64,000 nucleotides of DNA from Rhizobium sp. AAP43 (GTDB taxonomy: Bacteria; Pseudomonadota; Alphaproteobacteria; Rhizobiales; Rhizobiaceae), in the NCBI RefSeq assembly GCF_001296045.1, contig NZ_LJHS01000002.1, positions 244,804 to 308,803 on the forward strand, read 5' to 3'. The translations under genes and the position numbers were made by a program. Of this stretch, positions 27,784 through 36,256 are shown piece after piece. The notes under the pieces were generated by a model. That model saw only the letters and a program-made list of their open reading frames with translations. It did not search any database and was not told where the DNA came from. Each line of letters starts with the position of its first letter. Position 1 is the first letter of the stretch.

Positions 27784-28377
27784 ATGACCCTTACCATTCA
27801 ATCCTTTTCCGGCAGCGACGCCGTTCCTTTCTTCGACGACCTCGCACGCCTGCGCGCCACCGTCTTTCGCGATTTTCCCTATCTCTACGAAGCCAATCCT
27901 GCCTATGAGCAGACCTATCTTGCCACCTATGCGCGCTCGCCGGGTTCGGTCTTCGTGATCGCCCGCGACGGCGAGGCGGTGGTCGGTGTGGCCACCGGAA
28001 CGCCGATGGCGGGCGAGACCGATGAGGTCAAAGCCCCCTTCCTCGCCAGTGGCCGCGATCCGGCCGACTATTTCTATTTCGGCGAAAGCGTTCTGCTCTC
28101 CGCCTATCGCGGCCAGGGCATCGGGGTGAAATTCTTCGAGGGGCGCGAGGCGCAGGCCCGCAAGCTCGGCCTCAGCTACGCCACCTTCTGCGCCGTCGAG
28201 CGCCCGGACACTCATCCGCGCCGCCCGGCAGATTATGTGCCGCTGAATGCCTTCTGGGCCAAGCGTGGCTATACCCATCATCCCGAGCTTGTCACGACCT
28301 TCTCGTGGCGGGATCTCGACGATGTCAGCGAAAGCCCGAAGCCCCTCTCATTCTGGATCCGGGACCTGAGATCATGA
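27784..28377 (+). CDS. GNAT family N-acetyltransferase, coupled to a nitrilase
   Basis: A 197-residue acetyltransferase. The acetyl-CoA loop is visible in ESVLLSAYRGQGIGVKFFEG with the RGQGIG signature, followed by ARKLGLSYATFCAVER. The stop overlaps the next ATG by four bases (ATGA), so it is translationally coupled to the carbon-nitrogen hydrolase; fused GNAT-nitrilase proteins (Bacillus YhcX type) are known, which makes the pair a split version of one functional unit. The substrate is unknown. Confidence 0.9.
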   Translation: MTLTIQSFSGSDAVPFFDDLARLRATVFRDFPYLYEANPAYEQTYLATYARSPGSVFVIARDGEAVVGVATGTPMAGETDEVKAPFLASGRDPADYFYFGESVLLSAYRGQGIGVKFFEGREAQARKLGLSYATFCAVERPDTHPRRPADYVPLNAFWAKRGYTHHPELVTTFSWRDLDDVSESPKPLSFWIRDLRS

Positions 28378-29249
28378 CCGCCATCACGCTTGCCGCCTGC
28401 CAGTATAAAATAGAGCTGACCGAGAGCTGGGAGGCTTACGTCCTCCACCTGACGGGCCTGGTGCGCGAAGCGGTGGACCAGGGTGCGAAACTTCTGCTCT
28501 TGCCGGAATATGCAGGCCTCGTGCTTGCCGGCCAGCTCGATCAGGACACCCGCTCCGACCTGCATGGCTCGATTGCCGGCATCCAGTCGCTGATCCCGGC
28601 CTGGGTCGAACTCTGCGAGGAGCTCGCCCGGACCCACTCCATCGTTTTCCAGCCAGGCTCCGCACCGGTGCTCGATCCGGATGGCCTCTACCGGAACCGT
28701 GCCTTCCTGTTCGGACCCGACGGCCTGATCGGGCATCAGGACAAGATCATCATGACCCGCTTCGAGCGCGAGCAATGGGGCATCGGCGGCGCTGTCGACG
28801 GGCTGAAGGCCTTTGACACACCGCTCGGCAAACTCGGCATCCTGATCTGCTACGACAATGAATTCCCGATGCTCGCCCATACCCTGGCCGAACAGGGCGC
28901 CGACCTCATCCTCGCGCCGTCCTGCACCGACACGCTGGCCGGCGCCTACCGCGTTCGCATCGGCGCCCAGGCGCGCGCGCTGGAAAACCAGATCGCCGTG
29001 CTCGCCTCACCCACCGCCGGCACCGCGCCCTGGTCGCCCGCCATGGACGAAAACCGCGGCCGCGCCGCCCTTTACGTTCCGCCGGACTACGGCATGCCGC
29101 CCACGGGCATCTTTGCCGAAAGCGACAGCGATTCGGTCGAGGAAAGCCACTGGCTGATCACCGAGATCGACATGGCCGGCGTCGCACGGCTCAGGACTGA
29201 AGGACAGGTCGCGACCCGCCGCGACTGGCCGGAGCAGTTTCTCGGCTGA
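28374..29249 (+). CDS. Carbon-nitrogen hydrolase (nitrilase superfamily)
   Basis: A 291-residue amidase of the nitrilase superfamily. The catalytic Glu is in LLLPEYAGL, the Lys in GHQDKIIMTRFE, and the Cys in LGILICYDNEFPM, the E-K-C triad. The ATG at 28374 overlaps the GNAT stop; the longer frame starting earlier lies inside the GNAT gene. Relatives hydrolyse omega-amides or carbamoyl amides. The coupled acetyltransferase suggests successive modification of one amine/amide compound (inference). Confidence 0.92.
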   Translation: MTAITLAACQYKIELTESWEAYVLHLTGLVREAVDQGAKLLLLPEYAGLVLAGQLDQDTRSDLHGSIAGIQSLIPAWVELCEELARTHSIVFQPGSAPVLDPDGLYRNRAFLFGPDGLIGHQDKIIMTRFEREQWGIGGAVDGLKAFDTPLGKLGILICYDNEFPMLAHTLAEQGADLILAPSCTDTLAGAYRVRIGAQARALENQIAVLASPTAGTAPWSPAMDENRGRAALYVPPDYGMPPTGIFAESDSDSVEESHWLITEIDMAGVARLRTEGQVATRRDWPEQFLG

Positions 29250-29323
29250 AATGCCCGGATTTGCGGCCCGTCGCGACAAATTCCCGCTAGGCGTCGCGGT
29301 TGGTCACTGCTATATGCGCGGCC

Positions 29324-31144
29324 ATGAGCACCGATCGCACGCCCCTCGACCATATCCGCAACTTTTCCATCGTCGCGCATATCGACCATGGCAAGTCCAC
29401 CCTCGCCGACCGTCTGATCCAGTCGACCGGCGGCCTTGCCGACCGCGAGATGTCGGAACAGGTCCTCGACAATATGGACATCGAGAAGGAACGCGGCATC
29501 ACCATCAAGGCCCAGACAGTGCGTCTGCACTACAAGGCCAACAATGGCGAAACCTATGTGCTGAACCTGATCGACACACCCGGCCATGTCGACTTCGCCT
29601 ATGAGGTCTCGCGCTCGCTGTCGGCCTGCGAAGGCTCGCTGCTCGTCGTTGACGCCTCCCAGGGCGTGGAAGCCCAGACGCTCGCCAACGTCTACCAGGC
29701 GATCGACAACAATCACGAGCTGGTCACCGTCCTCAACAAGGTCGACCTGCCGGCCGCCGAGCCCGAGCGCATCAAGGAACAGATCGAGGAAGTCATCGGC
29801 ATCGATGCGTCTGAGGCCGTCCTGATCTCGGCCAAGACTGGCCTTGGCATTCCCGACGTTCTCGAAGCCATCGTGCACAAGCTGCCGGCGCCGAAGAGCG
29901 AAGGCGGCGATAAGGCTCCCTTGAAGGCGCTGCTCGTCGACAGCTGGTACGACACCTATCTTGGCGTCATGGTTCTCGTCCGCGTGCTGGATGGCGTCTT
30001 GTCCAAGGGCCAGGTCATCCGCATGATGGGCACGGATGCCAAGTACACGATCGAGCGCGTCGGCGTGCTGACCCCGAAGATGGTTTCGGTCGACAGCCTT
30101 GGCCCGGGCGAAATCGGCTTCTTCACCGGTTCGATCAAGGAAGTGGCCGACACCCGCGTCGGCGATACCATCACCGAAGACAAGCGCCCGACCGCCAACA
30201 TGCTGCCAGGCTTCAAGCCGGCTCAGCCGGTCGTGTTCTGCGGCCTCTTCCCGGTTGACGCTGCCGACTTCGAAGACCTGCGCGCCGCCATGGGCAAGCT
30301 GCGCCTGAACGACGCTTCCTTCTCGTTTGAAATGGAATCCTCTGCCGCGCTTGGCTTCGGCTTCCGCTGCGGCTTCCTCGGGCTGCTCCATCTCGAAATC
30401 ATCCAGGAGCGTCTCGAGCGCGAATTCGATCTCGACCTGATCGCAACCGCCCCTTCGGTCGTCTACAAGCTGTTCATGACAGACGGCACGGAGCGCGAGC
30501 TGCACAACCCGGCCGATATGCCGGACGTGGTGCGGATCAACGAAATCCACGAGCCGTGGATCAAGGCAACGATCCTGACGCCGGACGATTATCTCGGCGG
30601 CATCCTGAAGCTCTGCCAGGACCGTCGTGGCATCCAGACCGAACTCACTTACGTGGGCAAGCGCGCCATGCTGACCTATCAGCTGCCGCTCAACGAAGTC
30701 GTCTTCGACTTCTATGACCGCCTGAAGTCGATCTCCAAGGGTTACGCCTCCTTCGACTATCATCTCGACGCCTATCGCGAAGGCAACCTCGTGAAGATGT
30801 CGATCATGGTCAATGGCGAGCCGGTCGATGCACTCTCCATGCTGGTTCACCGTTCGGCCGCCGAAAAGCGCGGCCGCGACATGTGCGAGAAGCTCAAGGA
30901 CCTGATCCCGCGTCACATGTTCAAGATCCCGATCCAGGCCGCGATCGGCGGCAACGTGATCGCCCGCGAAACGATCTCGGCGATGCGCAAGGACGTGACC
31001 GCCAAGTGCTACGGCGGCGACGCATCGCGCAAGCGCAAGCTTCTCGACAAGCAGAAGGCCGGCAAGAAGCGCATGCGCCAGTTCGGCAAGGTCGAGATCC
31101 CGCAGGAAGCCTTTATCGCCGCGCTGAAGATGAGCGACGAGTAA
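29324..31144 (+). CDS. lepA: Elongation factor 4 (LepA)
   Basis: Translational GTPase of 606 residues that back-translocates or remodels stalled ribosomes. G1 [15 protein letters not shown]2 GITIK, G3 DTPGHVDF and G4 NKVDLPAA are all intact; the C-terminal LepA-specific domain ends with [20 protein letters not shown]. The ATG at 29324 gives the family N-terminus [19 protein letters not shown]. It stands alone after the nitrilase gene, 74 bases downstream of its stop. A weak hairpin (31158-31181) without T run lies after the stop. Confidence 0.99.
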   Translation: MSTDRTPLDHIRNFSIVAHIDHGKSTLADRLIQSTGGLADREMSEQVLDNMDIEKERGITIKAQTVRLHYKANNGETYVLNLIDTPGHVDFAYEVSRSLSACEGSLLVVDASQGVEAQTLANVYQAIDNNHELVTVLNKVDLPAAEPERIKEQIEEVIGIDASEAVLISAKTGLGIPDVLEAIVHKLPAPKSEGGDKAPLKALLVDSWYDTYLGVMVLVRVLDGVLSKGQVIRMMGTDAKYTIERVGVLTPKMVSVDSLGPGEIGFFTGSIKEVADTRVGDTITEDKRPTANMLPGFKPAQPVVFCGLFPVDAADFEDLRAAMGKLRLNDASFSFEMESSAALGFGFRCGFLGLLHLEIIQERLEREFDLDLIATAPSVVYKLFMTDGTERELHNPADMPDVVRINEIHEPWIKATILTPDDYLGGILKLCQDRRGIQTELTYVGKRAMLTYQLPLNEVVFDFYDRLKSISKGYASFDYHLDAYREGNLVKMSIMVNGEPVDALSMLVHRSAAEKRGRDMCEKLKDLIPRHMFKIPIQAAIGGNVIARETISAMRKDVTAKCYGGDASRKRKLLDKQKAGKKRMRQFGKVEIPQEAFIAALKMSDE

Positions 31145-31192
31145 GACGAGTAAATATCGGGAGCCTCTCGCAAGGCTCCCGCCTCGGCCTCC

Positions 31193-32005
31193 TCATTTCG
31201 CCGCCCGTGCGGCCTCTAAGGCGATCGGCAATGTCGGCCGCGGTTTCGCGGAGATCAGGGCCGAAAGGTCCGTGTGGCTCGCCTGCAGAAATCCGGCGGC
31301 GGCACTCGAATAGATCGACATCAGCATTGGCGGCTGGAAGGGTTCAAGCGGCGCCCCTTTCAGGGATGCACGCGCCTCTTCGAGGCTCGATGGCCGGTAG
31401 GTGACACCAAGCGCATCTGCCAGATCGGCAACACTCCAGGCGTCTGCCCCCGATAGCTCATAGGCCCTGCCCGCATGGGCGGGTGGGTCCTTCAGAACCG
31501 TCACAGCGGCATCGGCCAGGTCTCTCCTCGCCACGGGCGACATCCGCCCCGTGCCGAAAGGCGCCCGGATCACCCCATCGACCGGGGTGGCCAGCGCGCC
31601 GATCAGCTCGGCATAAAGGCCATTGCGCAGAATGGTCCAGGCAAGGCCGCTGTCCTTGAGCCGGTTCTCGGTCCAGCGATGGGCGAGCGAAAATGCGAGG
31701 TGGTCCCCCGTTCCGCTGAGGCTCGTATAGACGACATGCCGCACGCCATCGCGGACAGCAGCCGCTATTGCCGCATCATGCCGGCGGATCACGACATCAT
31801 CCTCCGCGTAGCCAGCGGAGATCATGAAGAGCGTGCCGATATCGCTGAAGCGGAGCGTTTGCGGATCGTCGAAATCGACCCGGCGTCGACTGCGGTCAGT
31901 CTCATTTGCCGAGCGAGTGCCAATGCGGATGTCGAGACCGGCGTCTTTGGCTCCCTCCGCGACGAGGGTGGAGAGTTGGCCGGAGCCTCCAGTGAGCAGT
32001 ATCAT
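31193..32005 (-). CDS. NmrA-like NAD(P)-binding protein (QorB type)
   Basis: A 270-residue atypical short-chain dehydrogenase: MILLTGGSGQLSTLVAEGA is the nucleotide-binding motif, and RHVVYTSLSG the active-site strand of NmrA/quinone-oxidoreductase-2 proteins, which either reduce quinones or sense NADP. It is divergent from an HxlR regulator gene (32077), the same layout as qorB/qorR pairs in other bacteria, where the regulator represses the reductase. Redox control through the HxlR Cys residues is therefore a reasonable guess. Confidence 0.88.
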   Translation of the reverse strand: MILLTGGSGQLSTLVAEGAKDAGLDIRIGTRSANETDRSRRRVDFDDPQTLRFSDIGTLFMISAGYAEDDVVIRRHDAAIAAAVRDGVRHVVYTSLSGTGDHLAFSLAHRWTENRLKDSGLAWTILRNGLYAELIGALATPVDGVIRAPFGTGRMSPVARRDLADAAVTVLKDPPAHAGRAYELSGADAWSVADLADALGVTYRPSSLEEARASLKGAPLEPFQPPMLMSIYSSAAAGFLQASHTDLSALISAKPRPTLPIALEAARAAK

Positions 32006-32076
32006 GGGTTGCGTCCTTTTCGTTGCGGGCGCATCTATTTATGGCGACCACCGGAACGACGTAAGGAGGCACATTG

Positions 32077-32478
32077 ATGTTCGCCGCAAGACAGCCCGAG
32101 ATCGAAACCCTCGAACCTTGCGGAGCGCCCGATCATGAGGATTGCGGCCTGCGTCTTACGCTGGATCGCCTCGGCGAAAAGTGGACGGTCATGACGATTG
32201 CCGAACTCTCACGCGGTCCGCGCCGCTACCGCGAAATCGAGCGCGCACTGTCAGGCGTCACACAACGCATGCTGACCCTGACACTGCGCCGGCTGGAACG
32301 CGACGGCCTGGTCAACCGCCATGTCGAGCCCACCAACCCGCCATCCGTGACCTATTCGCTGAGCAGGACGGGCATGGATTTTGCCCGGATTGCCGCCAGT
32401 CTCGTCACATGGTCGCGGGCAAACAAGGCCGACATCCTGGCCGCGCGGGATGCCTATGACGCGCGACCGCGCTCCTGA
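32077..32478 (+). CDS. HxlR family regulator (QorR-like)
   Basis: A 133-residue winged-helix regulator. After a short N-terminal segment with two Cys (EPCGAPDHEDCG) comes LDRLGEKWTVMTIAEL and the recognition part YREIERALSGVTQRMLTLTL. TAAGGAGG lies eight bases before ATG 32077; a TTG immediately upstream is not needed. It is divergent from the NmrA-like gene and overlaps the next, convergent HxlR gene by 25 bases. Thiol-based redox or quinone sensing is likely for this family but not proved here. Confidence 0.9.
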   Translation: MFAARQPEIETLEPCGAPDHEDCGLRLTLDRLGEKWTVMTIAELSRGPRRYREIERALSGVTQRMLTLTLRRLERDGLVNRHVEPTNPPSVTYSLSRTGMDFARIAASLVTWSRANKADILAARDAYDARPRS

Positions 32479-32810
32479 TCAACCGCCACCTTGGCCTGTC
32501 CGGCATGGATCAAGCCCCAGCCGCCCATGGCATTCAGCACCGGCACCAGTGATCGGCCATAATCGGTGTAGTCATACTCGACATAGACCATGTCACCCTC
32601 CTTCACCGGCGTGCGGGAAACGATGTCATCGCGGGCCAGCGCCAGCAGGTTTTCATGCAGGACCTTTTCGGAAATGCCGACCACACGGCGCAGATCGCCG
32701 AAGGTTGCTGGGCCAGCGCGCAGGTGCCAGAGGATGCGCGGTTTCCACTTGCCGCCGATCACCTTGATCGTCTCCATGACAGGGCAATCCCGGATCTTGT
32801 CGATGGCCAT
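32454..32810 (-). CDS. HxlR family regulator
   Basis: A 118-residue winged-helix regulator with IRDCPVMETIKVIGGKWKPR (conserved Cys in front of the GGKW motif) and FGDLRRVVGISEKVLHENLL. The ATG at 32810 has GGGAGGAGG upstream; a longer frame adds an unlike tail. It is divergent from the monooxygenase gene, and a perfect CTTACC-TTTG-GGTAAG palindrome lies between them, just upstream of this gene's start. That arrangement suggests it represses both itself and the monooxygenase, released by an electrophile or quinone. Confidence 0.92.
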   Translation of the reverse strand: MAIDKIRDCPVMETIKVIGGKWKPRILWHLRAGPATFGDLRRVVGISEKVLHENLLALARDDIVSRTPVKEGDMVYVEYDYTDYGRSLVPVLNAMGGWGLIHAGQAKVAVDQERGRAS

Positions 32811-32834
32811 CACATCCTCCTCCCGGAATCGGTA

Positions 32835-32850
32835 CTTACCTTTGGGTAAG
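32835..32850. promoter_or_regulatory. Palindromic operator, probably for the adjacent HxlR regulator
   Basis: CTTACC-TTTG-GGTAAG, a perfect six-base inverted repeat within the 99-bp divergent region between the HxlR gene and the monooxygenase gene. Two-fold sites of this kind overlapping both promoters are typical for HxlR/YodB-type repressors. Confidence 0.6.
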
Positions 32851-32909
32851 CTCTTGCCCCCACGCCGCACTCTGCCACCATGGGGTGCAGACCTGAGGAG
32901 GAGCCACCC

Positions 32910-33215
32910 ATGATCGTCGAATATATCCGATACGAACTCAAGCAGCATCAGCCACACGACCTCATCACCGCCTATCGGCAGGCCGGCCTTCAGCTACAGG
33001 CCGCACCGCAATGCCTCGGTTATGAACTCTCGCACTGCGTGGAAGAACCGTCGAGCCTGACGCTGCGCATCCTGTGGACCTCGACGGATGATCATCTGCA
33101 GGGCTTTCGCAAGGGGCCACATTTCCCACCCTTCCTCGCTGCCATCAGGCCCTTCATCGGCGAAATCGCGGAGATGCGGCATTATGAGACGACCGATGTG
33201 CAGTGGCAGCGATAG
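32910..33215 (+). CDS. Antibiotic biosynthesis monooxygenase (ABM) domain protein
   Basis: A 101-residue dimeric-ferredoxin-fold protein: MIVEYIRYELKQHQPHDLIT, then GYELSHCVEEPSSLTLRILW and a C-terminal FPPFLAAIRPFIGEIAEMRH. Such small monooxygenases (YgiN-like) often oxidise quinols and pair with HxlR-type or MarR-type sensors. ATG 32910 lies after a GAGGAG ribosome site. It is divergent from the HxlR regulator and may be its sole target here. Confidence 0.88.
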   Translation: MIVEYIRYELKQHQPHDLITAYRQAGLQLQAAPQCLGYELSHCVEEPSSLTLRILWTSTDDHLQGFRKGPHFPPFLAAIRPFIGEIAEMRHYETTDVQWQR

Positions 33216-33328
33216 AGCCCCCACCTCAGGCTGCCCTTGGAGCCGAAGCCATTGAGCCACCGGCCAGGCTTCCAAAGCGGTGCCTTCTGGCGCATAATCA
33301 GCGCTCTCAGCGATAGCCGGAGCAACCC

Positions 33329-33559
33329 ATGGGACAGACATTGCGCAGCCAAAATGGCATCGAGATCGATGAAGGATTGCTGCAGGAAGCGCGCGAGCTA
33401 GAGCTTGATCTCTCGCGCGCCGCAGCCGACGGCATTGCCCGGGCCATCAAGGCCGAGAAGGAACGGCGCTGGAAAATCGAGAACGCCGAGGCGATCCGGG
33501 CGTCCAACGACTATGTCGCCAAACATGGCCTTCCGCTCGCCAAATACCGTACGTTTTGA
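33329..33559 (+). CDS. ccdA: CcdA antitoxin
   Basis: A 76-residue antitoxin with a ribbon-helix-helix-like N-terminus (IEIDEGLLQEARELELDLSR) for binding its operator, and the canonical C-terminal toxin-binding tail WKIENAEAIRASNDYVAKHG followed by LPLAKYRTF. It precedes the toxin gene by two bases, so they are cotranslated. Chromosomal ccd modules in rhizobia are common; the role here may be gene maintenance or persistence rather than plasmid stability. Confidence 0.93.
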   Translation: MGQTLRSQNGIEIDEGLLQEARELELDLSRAAADGIARAIKAEKERRWKIENAEAIRASNDYVAKHGLPLAKYRTF

Positions 33560-33561
33560 AC

Positions 33562-33861
33562 ATGACCCGCTTTCACGTTCACCGGATCGGGAACGACGGA
33601 AGCCTCGCACTCGATGTGCAATCCAATCTGCTTGATGCTCTGACAACCCGCGTGGTCGTGCCTCTTGCCCCTCTTGGGGATGTCGCGACACAGATCCCGC
33701 ACCTTAATCCACGCTTCACGGTCGACGGCGAGGGCTTCGCCATGCTGACCCAGTTCATCAGTACTGTCCCAGCCTCCGAAATCGGCCCCTCCATCGCCAA
33801 CCTCTCCCACAAGGCCGACGAGATTACCGCTGCGACCGATTTCCTCTTCCAGGGTTTTTAA
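33562..33861 (+). CDS. ccdB: CcdB-type toxin with altered C-terminus
   Basis: A 99-residue SH3-like-barrel toxin. VQSNLLDALTTRVVVPLAPL and ISTVPASEIGPSIANLSHKA align well with the F-plasmid CcdB, which traps DNA gyrase. The last residues read FLFQGF instead of the F-plasmid FWGI, so the Trp and Ile of the WGI tripeptide needed for gyrase poisoning are changed. The toxin may thus have another strength or target. ATG 33562 follows the ccdA stop by two bases; a TTG two codons earlier overlaps that stop. Confidence 0.9.
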   Translation: MTRFHVHRIGNDGSLALDVQSNLLDALTTRVVVPLAPLGDVATQIPHLNPRFTVDGEGFAMLTQFISTVPASEIGPSIANLSHKADEITAATDFLFQGF

Positions 33862-33943
33862 GCCCAGCTTGCTCATAGTTTTGCCCCAGGCTAGCATTTG
33901 AATGCAATCATAAGCCGATAGGCCTGACAACAGGGAGACGGGC

Positions 33944-34309
33944 ATGCACAAGTTCAAGATCCTGAAGACCGAGAAGGGCGAGTTCCGCGTCCAGTTCGTT
34001 TACAATGCCGAAGTCATGGTCTGGTCGGAAAACTACGCTTCGAAGGCGAGCGCGAAGAATTGCGTCGAATCGCTGAAGAAGAATGTTCCGTCAGCCGCGG
34101 TCGTCGATCTCACCAAAGAGGAAACCGGCAGCGGCTATCGCTTCGAGATCGACGCAGCGAAAAACGGCGAAACCTTCATCCGCTTCCGCGCCGCCAATAG
34201 CGAGATCATGGTGCGCTCTGAAACCTATAAGTCAAAGTCGAGCGCCAGGAACTGCATCGAATCGCTGCAGAAGCGTGTGGCGGAAGCCCCGGTCGAAGAG
34301 GTGGAATAG
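33944..34309 (+). CDS. YegP-type DUF1508 protein, two repeats
   Basis: A 121-residue protein with two tandem DUF1508 repeats of about 50 residues each: FKILKTEKGEFRVQFVYNAE followed by VMVWSENYASKASAKNCVES, and FEIDAAKNGETFIRFRAANS followed by IMVRSETYKSKSSARNCIES. The fold is a small alpha/beta unit without known activity (E. coli YegP, UPF0339). A CAGGGAG ribosome site precedes ATG 33944. The sequence is soluble and without signal peptide. Confidence 0.92.
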   Translation: MHKFKILKTEKGEFRVQFVYNAEVMVWSENYASKASAKNCVESLKKNVPSAAVVDLTKEETGSGYRFEIDAAKNGETFIRFRAANSEIMVRSETYKSKSSARNCIESLQKRVAEAPVEEVE

Positions 34310-34642
34310 GCCTCGGTCTTCTTAACCCATGCCGATCCAGATCGCGTGCTCCCTCTCCTCTTGTGGGAGAGGCTTTGGAGCGGTGGCCGAAGGCCAGTAA
34401 TCGATCGAGTGAATCGATATCATCAAACGTAGCCCTGAGCACATCGTCGTGCGAGGGCGGTGAGAAGGCTTGAGCCCGATCAGGGCTAAACTCCAGATTT
34501 TTGCGGGTGAGGGGATCGGTTCCGTTGCCACGACATAACAGCCCCTCACTTGCGATTTCTGAGGTCTAGACCGCTCGCGCTGGCCCAATTCATCGAAACC
34601 GCTTTCTCCCCCGCTAGGGGCAGATGGACACTCGCGCATGTC
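34310..34642. other. Gene-free region with hairpins, probable degenerate intergenic repeat
   Basis: A stretch of 333 bases without a convincing gene. A hairpin CCTCTCC-N7-GGAGAGG stands at 34352-34372 and a shorter CCCC-N5-GGGG near 34608-34619. The minus-strand frame through it reads as typical translated intergenic repeat (short Pro/Glu/Arg-rich) rather than a folded protein. I take it for a dispersed Rhizobiaceae-type intergenic mosaic element, but only a genome-wide search could show copy number. Confidence 0.35.
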
Positions 34643-36256
34643 TCACAACCCCTCGCCCGACCTCCAGGGCCTCGGCACCTTGCCCGGCTCCACCACATAA
34701 AACCCGTCGGCCTTGACCGTCTGCCATTCACCCGCCGCGCCATCCGGCCAGAGCACACGCAACTCCGTTTCACCCACAGACCCCAGCCCAAAATGCCACC
34801 AGCCGGTCTTGCCGCTGGCATGGCCGCCGCCGATCGTCACTTCACGGCGCTGGATGACGTCGCCGGTTTTCACCTCGATCCAGGCGCCGACGGCGTCGCG
34901 GTTGGCGCCGTCCTGGCGGAGCGCAATCTGGAGAAAGTGGCCGGCGGCCTCGGTCGTGTTGCGCCAGATCTCGACGGGTGAACCCTGGTTCACCACGAGA
35001 AGGTCAATCCGGCCATCAAGATTGAAATCGGCAAGCGCGCCGCCCCGACCGGTGGCGGTCGAGGCGATGCCGGCCTTGTCGCCCATCTCGACGAACTTGC
35101 CATCCGCGCCCTGGACCAGAAGATTGTTCGGGTCCTTTTCAGCAAAGTCCGGCATCTTGGCGACATTGCCCTTGGCAATGAAGAGATCGCTGCGGCCGTC
35201 GTTGTTGACGTCCTCGAAATCGGTGTGCCAGGCCGTCGAGGGGCGGATCTCGCCACCGATATAGGGTCGATGGGCTGTTGCCCCTTTGGCGAAGGCGATA
35301 TCGGCATAGGACGGCTTCGGCTGGCCCTCAGCCGGGATTTCGGCCAGCTTCTGCAGCTTGTTGTCGGCCATGCTGGTGAGAAAATACTCCGGGTAACCGT
35401 CGAAATCGAGGTCGTGGGAGGCGATGCCCATGCCCCAGATCCGCAGGTAGCGCCAGCCTTCGGCCTGGCTGAAGAGTTCGGGCGCCTTGCCGGGCAGAAC
35501 TTTCCACATCTGCTCCTGCCCGCCCTTGTAATACTCCCGGTCATTGGAAACGCGCAGCGACGGCGTGCCGGAGCGGTTCCAGTCGGTGAAGAGGATGGAC
35601 AAGGGGCAGAAAGACGGGGTGAGCGGCAAGGGCGGTGCAAAGCGAGGTTCACCGCTTGCGGCCGGGCGGTGCAGCCAGTTGTCGGTGCAGGAGCCCCAGG
35701 GTTCGAAGTCCTCGAAACGGTCAATGTAATTGCCAACTGCAAGCGTTGGCCAGGCGCTGCCCAGCTCGAACGTGGCGGAAAAGGCGGTGGACCAGGCATC
35801 GCCACCGTCGAAGGCCCAGGCCTCGTTGGCGCGTTCGAAGCGGCATTCGCCCAGGCCGCGCATCACGACATTTTCGCCGGAGCGCAGGAGGACGACATCC
35901 TGTTTACCGTCGCCGTCGATATCGAGCGGATAGGCGCCGATCACCTTGTCGAGTTCGAGGCCGGAGACCTGCTCCTCGAATTTTAGCGGACCGGCGGATG
36001 TGCTGCGGTTGCGATAGAATTTCGCCTTGTCCTCGCCACCCGCCAGAACGAGGTCGGGGAAGCCATCCGCATTGCAGTCGAAGCTGCCGGCACCGCCGCC
36101 GACCATGAACTCCCAGTCGCCGCGATAGGTACTGACAATGCCGCTGGATGTGGTTTCATCGGCAAACTTTGGCAAAAGAGGCGCATCATTGGCCAAGGCG
36201 GAGCCGGCGAGCAGAGCGGAGGCGATCAAGACGCGAAGGTTGCACATGACAATCAT
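34643..36256 (-). CDS. CRTAC1 family protein with FG-GAP/VCBS repeats and ASPIC/UnbV domain
   Basis: An exported 537-residue beta-propeller-like protein. Signal peptide at about 1-22 (LRVLIASALLAGSALA). The body holds repeated Asp-rich calcium-binding FG-GAP motifs (SFDCNADGFPDLVLAGG, YPLDIDGDGKQDVVLLR, FEDVNNDGRSDLFIAKG, FNLDGRIDLLVV), and the last 90 residues form an ASPIC/UnbV domain (EIWRNTTEAAGHFLQIALRQ). Its ATG overlaps the stop of the haloperoxidase gene (ATGA), so the two are translationally coupled. Such pairs recur in bacteria; the CRTAC1 protein may act as partner or scaffold of the enzyme (inference). Confidence 0.88.
   Translation of the reverse strand: MIVMCNLRVLIASALLAGSALANDAPLLPKFADETTSSGIVSTYRGDWEFMVGGGAGSFDCNADGFPDLVLAGGEDKAKFYRNRSTSAGPLKFEEQVSGLELDKVIGAYPLDIDGDGKQDVVLLRSGENVVMRGLGECRFERANEAWAFDGGDAWSTAFSATFELGSAWPTLAVGNYIDRFEDFEPWGSCTDNWLHRPAASGEPRFAPPLPLTPSFCPLSILFTDWNRSGTPSLRVSNDREYYKGGQEQMWKVLPGKAPELFSQAEGWRYLRIWGMGIASHDLDFDGYPEYFLTSMADNKLQKLAEIPAEGQPKPSYADIAFAKGATAHRPYIGGEIRPSTAWHTDFEDVNNDGRSDLFIAKGNVAKMPDFAEKDPNNLLVQGADGKFVEMGDKAGIASTATGRGGALADFNLDGRIDLLVVNQGSPVEIWRNTTEAAGHFLQIALRQDGANRDAVGAWIEVKTGDVIQRREVTIGGGHASGKTGWWHFGLGSVGETELRVLWPDGAAGEWQTVKADGFYVVEPGKVPRPWRSGEGL

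Noticed and set aside
29087..30916. A long frame opposite lepA
   Set aside because: Shadow of a highly conserved gene; no start signal.
31158..31181. Terminator after lepA
   Set aside because: CGGGAGCC/GGCTCCCG forms a hairpin but no T run follows; left out as a terminator feature.
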